Assembly: GCA_965220715.1 (NCBI GenBank)
Contig: OZ244843.1
Span: 1,798,001 to 1,862,000 of the forward strand
DNA length: 64,000 nucleotides
Reading direction: 5' to 3'
DNA from: Bin5 sp965220715
GTDB lineage: Bacteria; Chloroflexota; Anaerolineae; Caldilineales; Caldilineaceae
The notes under the pieces are model-generated. The model had not been told where the DNA came from and made no database searches. It saw only the letters and a program-made list of their open reading frames with translations. This document shows, piece after piece, positions 52,115 through 61,634 of this stretch. Position 1 is the first letter of the stretch. The number at the start of each line of letters is the position of its first letter. The position numbers and the translations under genes were made by a program.

Positions 52115-53344
52115 ATGAAACGGATTGTGATCACAGGCATGGGCGCGATCACACCCATTGGCAATTACCCCGGCAAGTTTTGGAAAAACCTGCTGAAAGG
52201 CAAATCCGGCGCCGGCGCACTCACACTATTTGATGCCGGGGAAATGCCCTACAACATCGCCTGTGAGGTAAAGGGGTTCGACGCGCGGCAGTATATGGAC
52301 CGCAAGTTCATACGGCGCACCGCCCGCGCGACACAGTTTGCCGTTGCCGCCGCAAAGCAGGCGTTGATCGACGCCGGTATGGAAATCACCGATCAGAATC
52401 GGGATGAGGTCGGCGTGATGATGGCAACAGGCGGCGGCGGCATCATCGAAATCGAGTATGCTACCGAAAAGCTGGTCGAAAAGTCCTGGAAGACCGTGGG
52501 TCCGTTCGTGGTCCCAAGTGCCATGGCTAATGCGGCCAGTTGTGTCGTATCGATGGCGGTGGGCGCACGCGGCCCGGTCATGACCAGCGCCGCAGCCTGT
52601 GCCAGCGGCCATTACTCGATTCTGGAGGCATATCACTTCTTGCAGAGGGGCGAAGCCGATGTGATGATCGCCGGAGGCACCGAATCGGCGATCTCAATGT
52701 TGACCTTTGCGGCCTTCGGCAATATGGGGCCGCTCTCGAAAGATACCGACAGACCGCAACAGGCCTGTCGCCCTTTCTCTATCGATCGCAACGGATTTGT
52801 CAGCGGCGAAGGGGCGGTCGCGATGACTCTGGAGACCGAGGAGCATGCCATAGCGCGCGGGGCCAACATTTACGCCGAAGTCCTCGGCGGCGCACTGACC
52901 GGCGACGCCTACCACCTGACCGCGCCCGACCCCAGTGCCGAAGGCGCCAGCCGCGCCATTCGGAAAGCCCTGCGTTTTTCCAACCTCGCCCCCGAAAAAG
53001 TGGATGTGATTCTCGCCCACGGCACCGGCACAGAGTTGAACGATGAGGTAGAAGCGCTCGCCATCCGCCAGGTCTTCGGTCAGCCTACTCCCAAGACCAC
53101 CAGCATCAAAAGCATGGTGGGCCATGCCTTGGGGGCCGCCGGTGCCGAGTCCGCATTGGCCGCGGTCATGTCCATCCGTGAGAATATCATCCCCCCGACG
53201 ATCAACTATACTGAAGACCCGAATTTAGGTGTTGATGTCGTCGGCAATCAGCCACTCGACCACCCTGTCCGCTACGCAATCGTCAATGCCTTCGGCTTTG
53301 GCGGACAGAACGTCGTGGCCGCTTTTGGAGAGTACGACGACTGA
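52115..53344 (+). CDS. fabF: beta-ketoacyl-ACP synthase II
   Basis: 409 aa. Thiolase-fold condensing enzyme: RIVITGMGAITPIG at the start, catalytic cysteine in SAAACASGHYSI near 165, histidines in LAHGTGTELND near 303 and KSMVGHALGAAGA near 338, and the closing NAFGFGGQNVVAAF. Elongates fatty acids with malonyl-ACP. Not accompanied by other fab genes here. Strong ribosome site AAGGAAGGAAAG and its own promoter. Confidence 0.94.
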   Translation: MKRIVITGMGAITPIGNYPGKFWKNLLKGKSGAGALTLFDAGEMPYNIACEVKGFDARQYMDRKFIRRTARATQFAVAAAKQALIDAGMEITDQNRDEVGVMMATGGGGIIEIEYATEKLVEKSWKTVGPFVVPSAMANAASCVVSMAVGARGPVMTSAAACASGHYSILEAYHFLQRGEADVMIAGGTESAISMLTFAAFGNMGPLSKDTDRPQQACRPFSIDRNGFVSGEGAVAMTLETEEHAIARGANIYAEVLGGALTGDAYHLTAPDPSAEGASRAIRKALRFSNLAPEKVDVILAHGTGTELNDEVEALAIRQVFGQPTPKTTSIKSMVGHALGAAGAESALAAVMSIRENIIPPTINYTEDPNLGVDVVGNQPLDHPVRYAIVNAFGFGGQNVVAAFGEYDD

Positions 53345-53377
53345 CTGCGGTATACGCTGCGGCTGCGCTCTATAAGC

Positions 53378-53421
53378 CCGGATGAAGCAGCCCAATCTTA
53401 AGAACGGGCCGCTTCATCCGG
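53378..53421. terminator. long hairpin between convergent genes
   Basis: CCGGATGAAGC (53378-53388) pairs perfectly with GCTTCATCCGG (53411-53421); inside, GCCC and GGGC add four more pairs. It lies between the fabF stop and the 3' end of the convergent membrane-protein gene. There is no strong U tract, so it may act as a bidirectional terminator or 3'-end stabiliser. Confidence 0.55.
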
Positions 53422-53440
53422 CGATCCTCTACAGAATTCC

Positions 53441-53851
53441 TTAAATGCGCGTCAGGCCCGCCAGCACCAACAAGCCCGCGACAACGAAGGTCAGGGCGCC
53501 GTTGCGCAAGCGGACCGTCTCGTCCGACCTCTTCGTCCATACCCAGCCGACGTGCAGCAAAACGATGGCGAGCAGCATTGTGAACGGGTGTTCAATTGTC
53601 CGTGTTGCGTTTGCTCCTATAAGGCCCAAACTCCCACCCACGCCCCACAGGATCAACCCCAGCAGCAACTGGATATCAACCACAACGATCGCGTATAGCC
53701 CAATGCGTTGCTCCAACCGACTCCACTCTCGCCCCCGCAGCCAGTTGACCAGATAAGCCGCCACTGCCACAACCAGTGCCAGCGACGCCAAATAGCGCCA
53801 GCCGCTATGGGCTTCTGTGAAAAAGATATAAACGTTATACATGTAATGCAA
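53441..53851 (-). CDS. four-helix membrane protein of unknown function
   Basis: 136 aa, four predicted helices (about 18-36, 48-68, 88-103, 118-133). Histidines lie at 15 (EAHSGWRYL), in ATRTIEHPFTM near 88 and in LLHVGWVW near 99; histidines within helices hint at heme or metal binding, as in small cytochrome-b-like proteins, but no clear motif supports that. A later ATG at codon 4 is an equal start. Single gene, convergent with fabF. Confidence 0.72.
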   Translation of the reverse strand: MHYMYNVYIFFTEAHSGWRYLASLALVVAVAAYLVNWLRGREWSRLEQRIGLYAIVVVDIQLLLGLILWGVGGSLGLIGANATRTIEHPFTMLLAIVLLHVGWVWTKRSDETVRLRNGALTFVVAGLLVLAGLTRI

Positions 53852-54094
53852 ATTCTCCTTACGTTATTTCAGGTCGTTCTACACAGGCGCCCAGAAATGG
53901 CGCTCTACGCGATATTATTACACACGCCACCGTATAACAGTATGCGCCCATCCAATAAAATGGTTGTTTTCGCGCCCTTCTGGTACACTGCACAACTATT
54001 GAGCGCCAACTTTTGGCGCGGCCGAAAACTTGTCGTTTAACACAACCGCTTTCGATTCCTTTTCGTGTCAAGGGGCGGAAGCCATCTCACAACA

Positions 54095-54913
54095 ATGGCG
54101 CAGCGTAAGGGTTCCAGAAAATTACAGGGGCAGGTGGCGATCATCACCGGTGGCGGTCGCGGCATCGGCGCAGCTGCCGGCAATCTCCTGGCCGCAGCCG
54201 GCGCAGCCGTCGTCCTCACCGCGCGCAGCGAAGATCAGATTGAGGCTGTCGCCAAGAAGATCAGGGGCGCTGGGGCGCGGGCCATCGCCGTGCCCTGCGA
54301 TGTCGCCAGTCCCGATCAGATCGAAGAAGTGGTGGAAGCGGCGCTCACCCAATTTGACCGGGTCGATATTCTGGTGAACAACGCCGGCATTGTCTGGCCG
54401 GTCGAGCAAGTAATTGAGGCCGACCCGGAGGAATGGGCCTACAACATCCATTGCAATCTCATCGGCCCGTTTCAATTGGCCCGCAATGTCCTGCCTGTCA
54501 TGATCGACAAGGGTTATGGCCGCATCCTCAACATCACAAGCGGCGCAGCCGCGCATGCCGTGCCCGGATGGAGCGCCTACTGCGCGGCCAAAGCCGGCCT
54601 CGACATGCTGACCCGTTGCCTGGCCGCGGAACTGCTGGCTGACGGCGTGGCCGGTGTGACGGTCAACGGGCTCGCGCCTGGAATGGTGGATACAGAAATG
54701 CAGGCCGACATTCGCAGCATCGACACACACGGTTCCACCCTGGACTACAGCCTTTTCCATGAGGCCCACCAGCAGAGCACACTGCTCAGTCCGGAATCGG
54801 CCGCACGCTTGATCTATTGGCTCGTCGGGCCATGGAGCCGGCAGCGCTCCGGCGAAATTTTCAGCCGCGCAGACGCGCACTGGCTTGCAAAAGTAGAGGA
54901 AGACCTGGCTTAA
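54095..54913 (+). CDS. short-chain dehydrogenase/reductase
   Basis: About 272 aa from ATG 54095 (a GTG at 54065 is the alternative). Classical SDR: cofactor loop TGGGRGIGAAAG near 18, VLTARSED, NNAGIVWPVE near 88, and the catalytic set with YCAAK near 165 (SGAAAHAVPGWSAYCAAKAG; serine about 13 before the Tyr). TARSED after strand 2 suggests NADP preference. The C-terminal part is unusually extended. Thirty-eight bases before icd. Confidence 0.88.
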   Translation: MAQRKGSRKLQGQVAIITGGGRGIGAAAGNLLAAAGAAVVLTARSEDQIEAVAKKIRGAGARAIAVPCDVASPDQIEEVVEAALTQFDRVDILVNNAGIVWPVEQVIEADPEEWAYNIHCNLIGPFQLARNVLPVMIDKGYGRILNITSGAAAHAVPGWSAYCAAKAGLDMLTRCLAAELLADGVAGVTVNGLAPGMVDTEMQADIRSIDTHGSTLDYSLFHEAHQQSTLLSPESAARLIYWLVGPWSRQRSGEIFSRADAHWLAKVEEDLA

Positions 54914-54951
54914 ATGCTGTTTTACCCATCCCAATTGGAGGCTTTGCACTG

Positions 54952-56217
54952 ATGGTGTATGAGAGGATTGTCGTTCCCAGCGAAGGCGAAAGGATCGACA
55001 TCGATCACGATGGAAATTTGCGAGTGCCGGACAATCCCATCGTCTGTTTCATCGAAGGCGATGGCACCGGCCCGGACATCTGGGCAGCCAGCCAGCCCGT
55101 GCTGGATGCCGCGGTGGCCAAGGCCTATCGCGGACTGAAAGAGATCGTCTGGATGGAGGTCTTCGCCGGCGACAAGGCCAACGACGTCTACCAGGAGATA
55201 GTATGGTTGCCTCAAGAGACTTTGGACGCAATCGATGAATACATGGTCGCGCTCAAAGGCCCTCTGACGACTCCGGTTGGAGGCGGCATTCGCAGCATAA
55301 ACGTCGCCCTGCGCCAGCGGCTGGATCTCTATGCCTGCGTGCGCCCGGTTCGGTACTTTAACGGCGTCCCCAGCCCTGTGAAGCAGCCGGAACTGGTGGA
55401 CATGGTGATCTTTCGCGAAAACACCGAGGACATTTACGCCGGTATCGAGTTCGAAGAAGGAACCGAGGAGGCCGAGCGCTTCAAGCAGCTGTTCAGCCAG
55501 GCCTTCGCCGAAAGGTACGCCAAAGTGCGCTTCCCCGACACCGCCGGCTTCGGCATCAAGCCGGTCAGCCAGGAGGGCACTGACCGCCTCGTGCGCGCCG
55601 CCATCCAATACGCCCTTGACAACGGCCGCAAGAGTGTGACCCTCGTGCATAAAGGCAACATCATGAAGTTTACCGAAGGGGCCTTCCGCAACTGGGGCTA
55701 CCAGACCGCCGACGAGCGTTTCGGCGCGCAACTGCTGGATGGCGGCCCCTGGCGCAAACTGCCGGCAGCAGAGGATGGAGACATCATCATAAAGGATGTC
55801 ATCGCCGATGCCATGCTGCAACAGATCCTCACCCGCCCGGCCGAGTACGAAGTGTTGGCAACACTCAATCTGAATGGCGACTATATCAGCGATGCCCTAG
55901 CTGCACAGGTGGGCGGTATCGGCATTGCTCCCGGCGCCAACATAAACTACGAGACCGGCCGCGCCATCTTCGAGGCTACCCACGGCACCGCTCCCAAATA
56001 CGCCGGCCAGGACAAGGTCAACCCTTCGTCGGTGATCCTGTCCGGAGAGATGATGCTGCGCCATCTGGGGTGGCACCGGGCCGCAGACCTGATTGTCCAG
56101 TCGATGGAAAAAACGATCGGCCAGAAACGGGTCACCTACGACTTCGAACGTCTGATGGAGAGCGCGACACTCCTCAAGTGCAGTGAATTCGGCCAAGCGC
56201 TGATCGACAATATGTAA
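54952..56217 (+). CDS. icd: isocitrate dehydrogenase (NADP-type)
   Basis: 421 aa from ATG 54952, with TTGGAGG upstream. IEGDGTGPDIW near 30, TTPVGGGIRSINVALRQRLDLYACVRPVRYF near 100-130 (with the phosphorylatable/active serine), IFRENTEDIYAGIEFEEGTEE near 150, KGNIMKFTEGAF near 235 and ATHGTAPKYAG near 340 match E. coli-type Icd. Oxidative decarboxylation of isocitrate to 2-oxoglutarate. The longer open frame upstream overlaps the SDR and is not used. Confidence 0.95.
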   Translation: MVYERIVVPSEGERIDIDHDGNLRVPDNPIVCFIEGDGTGPDIWAASQPVLDAAVAKAYRGLKEIVWMEVFAGDKANDVYQEIVWLPQETLDAIDEYMVALKGPLTTPVGGGIRSINVALRQRLDLYACVRPVRYFNGVPSPVKQPELVDMVIFRENTEDIYAGIEFEEGTEEAERFKQLFSQAFAERYAKVRFPDTAGFGIKPVSQEGTDRLVRAAIQYALDNGRKSVTLVHKGNIMKFTEGAFRNWGYQTADERFGAQLLDGGPWRKLPAAEDGDIIIKDVIADAMLQQILTRPAEYEVLATLNLNGDYISDALAAQVGGIGIAPGANINYETGRAIFEATHGTAPKYAGQDKVNPSSVILSGEMMLRHLGWHRAADLIVQSMEKTIGQKRVTYDFERLMESATLLKCSEFGQALIDNM

Positions 56218-56343
56218 GGGCGCGCTGCCGTAACGCATTGCCCGGAACAGGGTGGCCCGCCCACGCCGCGCGGGTCTCCTGTTTTCCTGTTGTGCTCAAA
56301 AATGGAGATGGCGAAAATCTCTCTATCAGACTGAGATTTTCCA

Positions 56344-57933
56344 ATGGCTGAAACACTCTATAGACGTTGCCCTGGCTGCGACCAATTTATCCCGGACACC
56401 GACCTACTCTGCGGGCACTGCGGACACTCCTTCGACTCTCCGCCATCGAAACGTACGGCAAACAGGTGGTGGATTCAGGGTACAGTCATAGGTGTCCTGC
56501 TCCTTCTGTTGGCGCTGTCCTTTTTTCTTGAAGAACGTCCCGAATTCGTCAACTCCCTTGTAACCGCGGTAGCGCAACCTACCTCGTCGGGTACTCCTTC
56601 CAACGCAACGGCAATACGTGAAGTTCTTCCCGATGTAGCTTCAAAGCCCACTCAGACACCGGTACCCGAGCCGATCGTGCTTGTCGAGAGGAACATGAAA
56701 GTCCGTAGCGGGCCTGGCACGTACTACCCCATCGTCGGCTCTGCGAAGCCAGGAGATCTGTTTCCGATCATTGGTAGGAATCAGACGAGCGACTGGTGGC
56801 GGATCCGGTTTATTGGTTCGTTGGCATGGATCTATGCACCTTTAGTGACGACGGCCAACACTGAAGACACCACGATAGATATCTTTATCCCGCCAAAGCT
56901 CTCCTCCGCCCAGATCTTCACCAAAGTTTCACCGGCAATCGCTTACATTCAAACCGCTGAAACCAGTGGCAGCGGCGTCCTCATCGAAGGCAGATACCTC
57001 GTTACCAATCGCCATGTAGTCTATCCCTCCGAGACTGCCCGCGTAGTCTTTCCCAACGGAGCCGAATTCGATGGCGTACCGGTAAGAGGGTGGGAGCTGG
57101 AGACCGACCTAGCTGTCCTTGGACCGATCCCAATCTCTATGGAGCCTGTCCCCCTGATCGACGGGGAAAACACACCCATCGGCGCAGATATGTACCTGAT
57201 TGGTTACCCGGCCGAATTCGAATCCTTCCCACAGCCGACCATAGTCAAAGGGATCCTGTCGCGTCTGCGGCAAACCGGTTCAGGGGGAATCACCTATTTC
57301 CAGACCGACGCTTCCATCGCCGGCGGACAAAGCGGCGGTGCCCTCGTATCGGACACCGGCGCAGTAATCGGCATCAGCGGCTCCAGTATCGCCGACGGAA
57401 AGTTCGCGCTGGTTGCCTCCTCAGCCGACCTTCTGCCGCGTATCCGGCACCTCATGACCGGCGGCGGCGACCCCGTCCAGCAAGAGCGCCAGCAAAGCGC
57501 GGAGGTCAACTATGACGGCGGCATCGACCTGCTGGAATATCTACTGGAGCAGGGTGACGAGCGCCTTTCCACCCGCGAGACGATTATTCTGAGACAGGAT
57601 CTCCCTCTCCGAGTAGGCATGCGTTGGCAGACCGGACCAGAAATGCAAGTCGATTATGCGATTTCCTTGCGCCTCTACGACGAGAATGGGAGTAAAGTCC
57701 TCCACCAGGACGAAGTCCTGGCCGACTCGGAGTCCAGGGCAACGAGCAAATGGTCGGAAAATGATCCTGTCGACACATGGTTTGACCTCGAAATCCCGGC
57801 CGGCCTCCCGCCTGGAGTGTACGAGTTGCGGCTTGTCGTTTACAACGTCGAGACCTTGACACCGACCGTCGAGATCGACGTCTGGGAGCCTGATGTTCTC
57901 GTGGCCAGCATGAGTTGGGAGGAACGCCAGTAG
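56344..57933 (+). CDS. zinc-ribbon, membrane-anchored trypsin-like protease with SH3 domain
   Basis: 529 aa. Residues 9-26 form a double CxxC zinc ribbon (CPGCDQFIP...CGHCGHS), followed by one membrane helix (about 43-62), so the rest is outside. An SH3b domain (about 116-170, NMKVRSGPGTYYPIVGSAKPGD) precedes an HtrA/trypsin domain with H225 in VTNRHVV, D259 in ETDLAVLG and S330 in GGQSGGALVS. The last 150 residues are a beta-sandwich-like tail (LRQDLPLRVGMRWQTG). Domain set suggests surface protein quality control or regulated shedding. Gene stands alone between icd and sdhC. Confidence 0.88.
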   Translation: MAETLYRRCPGCDQFIPDTDLLCGHCGHSFDSPPSKRTANRWWIQGTVIGVLLLLLALSFFLEERPEFVNSLVTAVAQPTSSGTPSNATAIREVLPDVASKPTQTPVPEPIVLVERNMKVRSGPGTYYPIVGSAKPGDLFPIIGRNQTSDWWRIRFIGSLAWIYAPLVTTANTEDTTIDIFIPPKLSSAQIFTKVSPAIAYIQTAETSGSGVLIEGRYLVTNRHVVYPSETARVVFPNGAEFDGVPVRGWELETDLAVLGPIPISMEPVPLIDGENTPIGADMYLIGYPAEFESFPQPTIVKGILSRLRQTGSGGITYFQTDASIAGGQSGGALVSDTGAVIGISGSSIADGKFALVASSADLLPRIRHLMTGGGDPVQQERQQSAEVNYDGGIDLLEYLLEQGDERLSTRETIILRQDLPLRVGMRWQTGPEMQVDYAISLRLYDENGSKVLHQDEVLADSESRATSKWSENDPVDTWFDLEIPAGLPPGVYELRLVVYNVETLTPTVEIDVWEPDVLVASMSWEERQ

Positions 57934-58292
57934 GAGAAGTAGCGCCCTGAGCGAACACAACTGGCCTGGGGAACCTGTCGAAAGAATCTTTCGCAGCACT
58001 GCGCCGGTTAGCGAAAGGGAGAAATGATAGCGAAACTGGGTGTGGCCCAACAGCCCCAATACTTGACCGCCACCTGCTCTGACCCGCTCGGTTCCCCTTT
58101 CCTGATACGCTCCAGACTCTACTGGAAATAGCGCAGTGCGATCCCGCGGATCGTTTTCATTCCCCGGTCTGAATTGACAGGATCACCCGTGATGATTATG
58201 ATTCGTTAAAGTATTCAATTGCATCTGAACAAGGCGTCCAGCATCTACCTCCCATCTCAAATTCGCAAACCGCGAAAAGGAAATCCCAGCCT
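57934..58292. other. intergenic region upstream of the sdh operon
   Basis: 359 bases with no gene visible on either strand. Its right part holds the sdh promoter listed separately; the left part shows nothing recognisable. Confidence 0.6.
58174..58202 (+). promoter_or_regulatory. sigma70-type promoter of sdhCDAB
   Basis: TTGACA (58174-58179), 17 bases, TATGAT (58197-58202); 11 of 12 consensus bases. About 90 bases before sdhC. Confidence 0.7.
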
Positions 58293-58679
58293 ATGGCTGC
58301 CCTCGTAGCATCGATCTACAGAGGCATATCCTACCGGGGAGCGGAGGGCCAGTGGGCCTGGATATTGCACCGGGCCAGCGGTCTTGGCATCGTGCTCTTC
58401 CTGTATATGCACATCGTCAGCATCTTCATCGCCGCAATCGGACCGGAGCCGTATGAATGGGTCCATAAGACCCTGTACATATCGCCGCCGGCCAAGGTCA
58501 TGGAGGTTTTTCTCCTTTTCGGCGTACTCTATCATGCGGCCAACGGCATGAGAATCATCATCATCGACTTCTTCCCGGCGCTGGGCAAATTCCAGCGGAC
58601 GATTGTGCGCATCGAACTGGCGCTCGTAGTCTTGGTGCTGGTGCCGGCAGCCATAATCACCCTGAATGGCCTCTTCTGA
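58293..58679 (+). CDS. sdhC: succinate dehydrogenase cytochrome b subunit SdhC
   Basis: 128 aa, three membrane helices. WILHRASGLGIVLFLYMHIVSIF near 28-50 contains the family HRxSG motif and a heme-ligand histidine; VLYHAANGMRIIIIDFF near 80 is the second conserved block. Anchors the complex and binds heme b and quinone. First gene of sdhCDAB. Confidence 0.92.
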   Translation: MAALVASIYRGISYRGAEGQWAWILHRASGLGIVLFLYMHIVSIFIAAIGPEPYEWVHKTLYISPPAKVMEVFLLFGVLYHAANGMRIIIIDFFPALGKFQRTIVRIELALVVLVLVPAAIITLNGLF

Positions 58680-58689
58680 GGAGCGCAAC

Positions 58690-59118
58690 ATGGCATTTAC
58701 ATCGTCTAGTCGACCAATCAAGGGGAAACTCCGCTACGGCGCACCCAATCACGAACGCAAAATCTGGCTGTTTATGCGCCTCAGCGGGCTGGTGATGTTT
58801 GTCACTGTTGTCTTCCACCTGCTCTATATGCACATGTTCGTGCGCGTCGAAAACATCACCTTCGATAACATTGCCGAGCGCTGGTCAGGCCCGGCCGGCG
58901 TGTTCTGGCGCCTGTTCGACGCCTCGCTTCTATTCATCGGCATGGCACACGGCATGAACGGTGCTCGCTTCTCAATCAACGACTACGCACATAACAAATT
59001 TCTCAATCTTATGCTCACCGGCCTTGTCTACGGCACCGGCGCTCTGCTGATTCTGGCCGGTAGTTTGGCAATCATTCTGGGTGCTGGCGGTCTCGGACGA
59101 CTGCTCGGCATCGGGTAG
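58690..59118 (+). CDS. sdhD: succinate dehydrogenase membrane anchor SdhD
   Basis: 142 aa from ATG 58690, with GAGGAGCG before it and 10 bases after the sdhC stop; an overlapping start at 58666 is less likely. Three helices; VVFHLLYMHMFVRVENI and AHGMNGARFSINDY carry the heme and quinone-site histidines. Pairs with SdhC. Confidence 0.9.
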   Translation: MAFTSSSRPIKGKLRYGAPNHERKIWLFMRLSGLVMFVTVVFHLLYMHMFVRVENITFDNIAERWSGPAGVFWRLFDASLLFIGMAHGMNGARFSINDYAHNKFLNLMLTGLVYGTGALLILAGSLAIILGAGGLGRLLGIG

Positions 59119-59156
59119 TCGCCAGTATTGTTTCCGCTTCGATATATGAGGACAAG

Positions 59157-60890
59157 ATGATCCACACCCACAAATTTGAAACCATCGTTGTCGGCGCTGG
59201 CGGCGCCGGGCTCATGGCGGCCCTCTACGCCAGCCAGGGCAGCGATACCGCTGTCCTGACCAAACTCTATCCGACCCGCAGCCATACCGGCACCGCGCAG
59301 GGGGGAATCGGCGCAGCCCTGGGCAACCTCGAAGAGGATCGGGCCGAATGGCACACCTTTGACACAATTAAGGGCAGCGACTACCTCGCCGACCAGGATG
59401 CGGTCGACATCATGTGCCAGGAAGCAGTCGACGTAATCTACGAACTGGAACATATGGGTCTCCCCTTCGACCGTACGCCCGAGGGCAAGATTGCCCAGCG
59501 GCCGTTCGGCGGCCATACCAGCAATTTCGGCGAAAAACCGGTGCGCCGCGCCTGTCACGCCGCCGACCGCACCGGCCACATGATCCTGCAGACGCTCTAC
59601 CAGCAGTGCATCGCCCATAACGTGCGCTTCTTCGATGAGTTTCACGTGCTGGACCTGCTGCTCTCCGCCGACGGACAGGCCACCGGCGTCGTCGCCTACG
59701 AGATCGACAGCGGCGACCTGCACGTCTTCCATGGCAAGGCGCTTATTTTTGCCACCGGCGGTTTTGGCCGAATGTGGGAGATCACCAGCAACGCCCACAG
59801 CCTCACCGGCGACGGCCCCGCCATCGCCCTGCACAAGGGCATCCCCCTGGAGGATATGGAGTTCTTCCAGTTTCACCCCACTGGCATCTACAAGATGGGC
59901 ATTCTCATCACCGAAGGCGTGCGCGGCGAGGGCGGCATTCTGCGCAACCGTGATGGCGAGCGCTTCATGGAGCGCTACGCACCCAACCTGAAAGACTTGG
60001 CCAGCCGCGACGTAGTCAGCCGCGCCATCTATCTGGAGGTCCGCGACAACAAGGGCATCGACGGCGGGCGCTACGTCCATCTCGACGCCACCCACCTCGG
60101 GCGCCAGGTCGTAGAGACGAAACTTGCCGACAGCGCCGAATTCTGCAAAACCTATCTCGGCATCGACCCCGCGCTGGAGCCGATGCCAGTGCAGCCTACC
60201 GCCCACTATGCCATGGGCGGCATCCCCACCAACGTCAACGGCGAGGTGCAACGCAATGCTCAGGGCGACGTAGTGCCCGGTTTCTACGCCGCCGGCGAGG
60301 TTGCCTGCGTCAGCGTTCACGGCGCCAATCGCCTCGGCACCAACAGCCTCGTGGATCTGGTCGTCTTCGGCAAGCGCGCCGGCAAAGCCGCCGCCGCCTA
60401 TTCCCAGCAGAACGACTGGGCGGAACTGCCGGCAGAAACGTGGCAGCCTACCCAGGCAACGCTACAGAGGATGCTGGACCATGAAGGCCAATACAATGTC
60501 GCTGATCTGCGCACCGAAATGCAGGCGCTGATGATGGACAACGTAGGCGTCTTCCGCACCGAAGAGGGCATCCAGTCTGCCCTGACTCGCGTGCGAGAAA
60601 TGCAGGAATGTGCCCAGGATATTACCGTTATGGACAAGGGCAAGCGCTTCAATACCGACATCCTCGAAGCAATCGAACTACAAAACTTGCTCGACCTGGC
60701 CGAGGTCACCGCCGCCAGCGCGTTGGCACGCCAGGAAAGCCGCGGGGCGCACAGCCGCGAAGACTATAAATCCCGTAACGATGAGAACTGGCTTACACAC
60801 ACCTACGCGACGAAAGTAGATGGGGAGATCAGCTTGGACTATGCGCCCGTGAACATCACTATCCACCAGCCCAAGGAGCGAACCTACTAA
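59157..60890 (+). CDS. sdhA: succinate dehydrogenase flavoprotein subunit SdhA
   Basis: 577 aa. FAD motif VVGAGGAGLMAALYAS at the start; covalent-flavin histidine in PTRSHTGTAQGG near 43; active-site residues in QFHPTGIYKMG near 240, HYAMGGIPTNVNG near 352 and the Arg of GANRLGTNSLVDLVVFGKRAG near 386. Oxidises succinate to fumarate. ATG preceded by GAGGACAAG. One base separates its stop from sdhB. Confidence 0.96.
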   Translation: MIHTHKFETIVVGAGGAGLMAALYASQGSDTAVLTKLYPTRSHTGTAQGGIGAALGNLEEDRAEWHTFDTIKGSDYLADQDAVDIMCQEAVDVIYELEHMGLPFDRTPEGKIAQRPFGGHTSNFGEKPVRRACHAADRTGHMILQTLYQQCIAHNVRFFDEFHVLDLLLSADGQATGVVAYEIDSGDLHVFHGKALIFATGGFGRMWEITSNAHSLTGDGPAIALHKGIPLEDMEFFQFHPTGIYKMGILITEGVRGEGGILRNRDGERFMERYAPNLKDLASRDVVSRAIYLEVRDNKGIDGGRYVHLDATHLGRQVVETKLADSAEFCKTYLGIDPALEPMPVQPTAHYAMGGIPTNVNGEVQRNAQGDVVPGFYAAGEVACVSVHGANRLGTNSLVDLVVFGKRAGKAAAAYSQQNDWAELPAETWQPTQATLQRMLDHEGQYNVADLRTEMQALMMDNVGVFRTEEGIQSALTRVREMQECAQDITVMDKGKRFNTDILEAIELQNLLDLAEVTAASALARQESRGAHSREDYKSRNDENWLTHTYATKVDGEISLDYAPVNITIHQPKERTY

Positions 60891-60891
60891 T

Positions 60892-61593
60892 ATGCGCATC
60901 AAAATGCGAATTCGCAGATTCAATCCGGAAACCGATTCCAAGCCATGGTGGGGGGAGTATTGGGTGGATGTGGAAGCGAGCGACCGGGTACTGGACGCTC
61001 TGCACCAGGTAAAGTGGTACCAGGACGGAACGCTCACCTTGCGGCGTTCCTGCGCCCACGGCATCTGCGGCAGCGATGCCATGGTGATCAACGGGCGCAA
61101 CGCGCTGGCCTGCAAAGTGTTGATGCAGGACGTTGGCGACGTGTGCCAGATCGAACCACTGCGCTCTATGCCGTTGATCAAGGACCTGGTGGTGGATATG
61201 GAACCTTTTTTCGCCAAATATAGGGCAGTACTGCCCTATCTGATCAACGACCAACTTCCTGCAGAAGGCGAGCGCTACCAGAGTCAGGAAGCACGCGAAC
61301 GCTACGACGATACCACCAAGTGCATTCTGTGCGCAGCCTGTACTACTTCCTGTCCCAGTTTCTGGGCCAACGAGGACTATATCGGCCCGGCCGCCATCGT
61401 CCAGGCCCACCGCTTCATCTTCGATGACCGCGACACCGCCGCAGATTTGCGGCTACGCGTACTCAACGATGTTGACGGCGTCTGGCGCTGCCGCACGGTC
61501 TTCAACTGTGTCCAGGCTTGCCCGCGTGAAATAGATGTGACACGGGCTATCGGTGAAGTCAAGTTGGCTTTGATAAACGGACTCGAAGACTGA
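60892..61593 (+). CDS. sdhB: succinate dehydrogenase iron-sulfur subunit SdhB
   Basis: 233 aa. 2Fe-2S ligands in SCAHGICGSDAM near 54 (Asp in the usual fourth-position variant) and LAC; 4Fe-4S in CILCAACTTSCPSF near 145; 3Fe-4S in FNCVQACPREI near 205. It passes electrons from SdhA to quinone. Completes the sdhCDAB set; TCA cycle and respiration in one operon. Confidence 0.95.
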   Translation: MRIKMRIRRFNPETDSKPWWGEYWVDVEASDRVLDALHQVKWYQDGTLTLRRSCAHGICGSDAMVINGRNALACKVLMQDVGDVCQIEPLRSMPLIKDLVVDMEPFFAKYRAVLPYLINDQLPAEGERYQSQEARERYDDTTKCILCAACTTSCPSFWANEDYIGPAAIVQAHRFIFDDRDTAADLRLRVLNDVDGVWRCRTVFNCVQACPREIDVTRAIGEVKLALINGLED

Positions 61594-61634
61594 CGGAAAC
61601 CCGCTGAAAGCACTGCCCTCGACCCCCCCTGCTC

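Noticed and set aside
59028..60320. 430-codon open frame antisense to sdhA
   Set aside because: sdhA is unmistakable on the other strand; the antisense product shows no motif.
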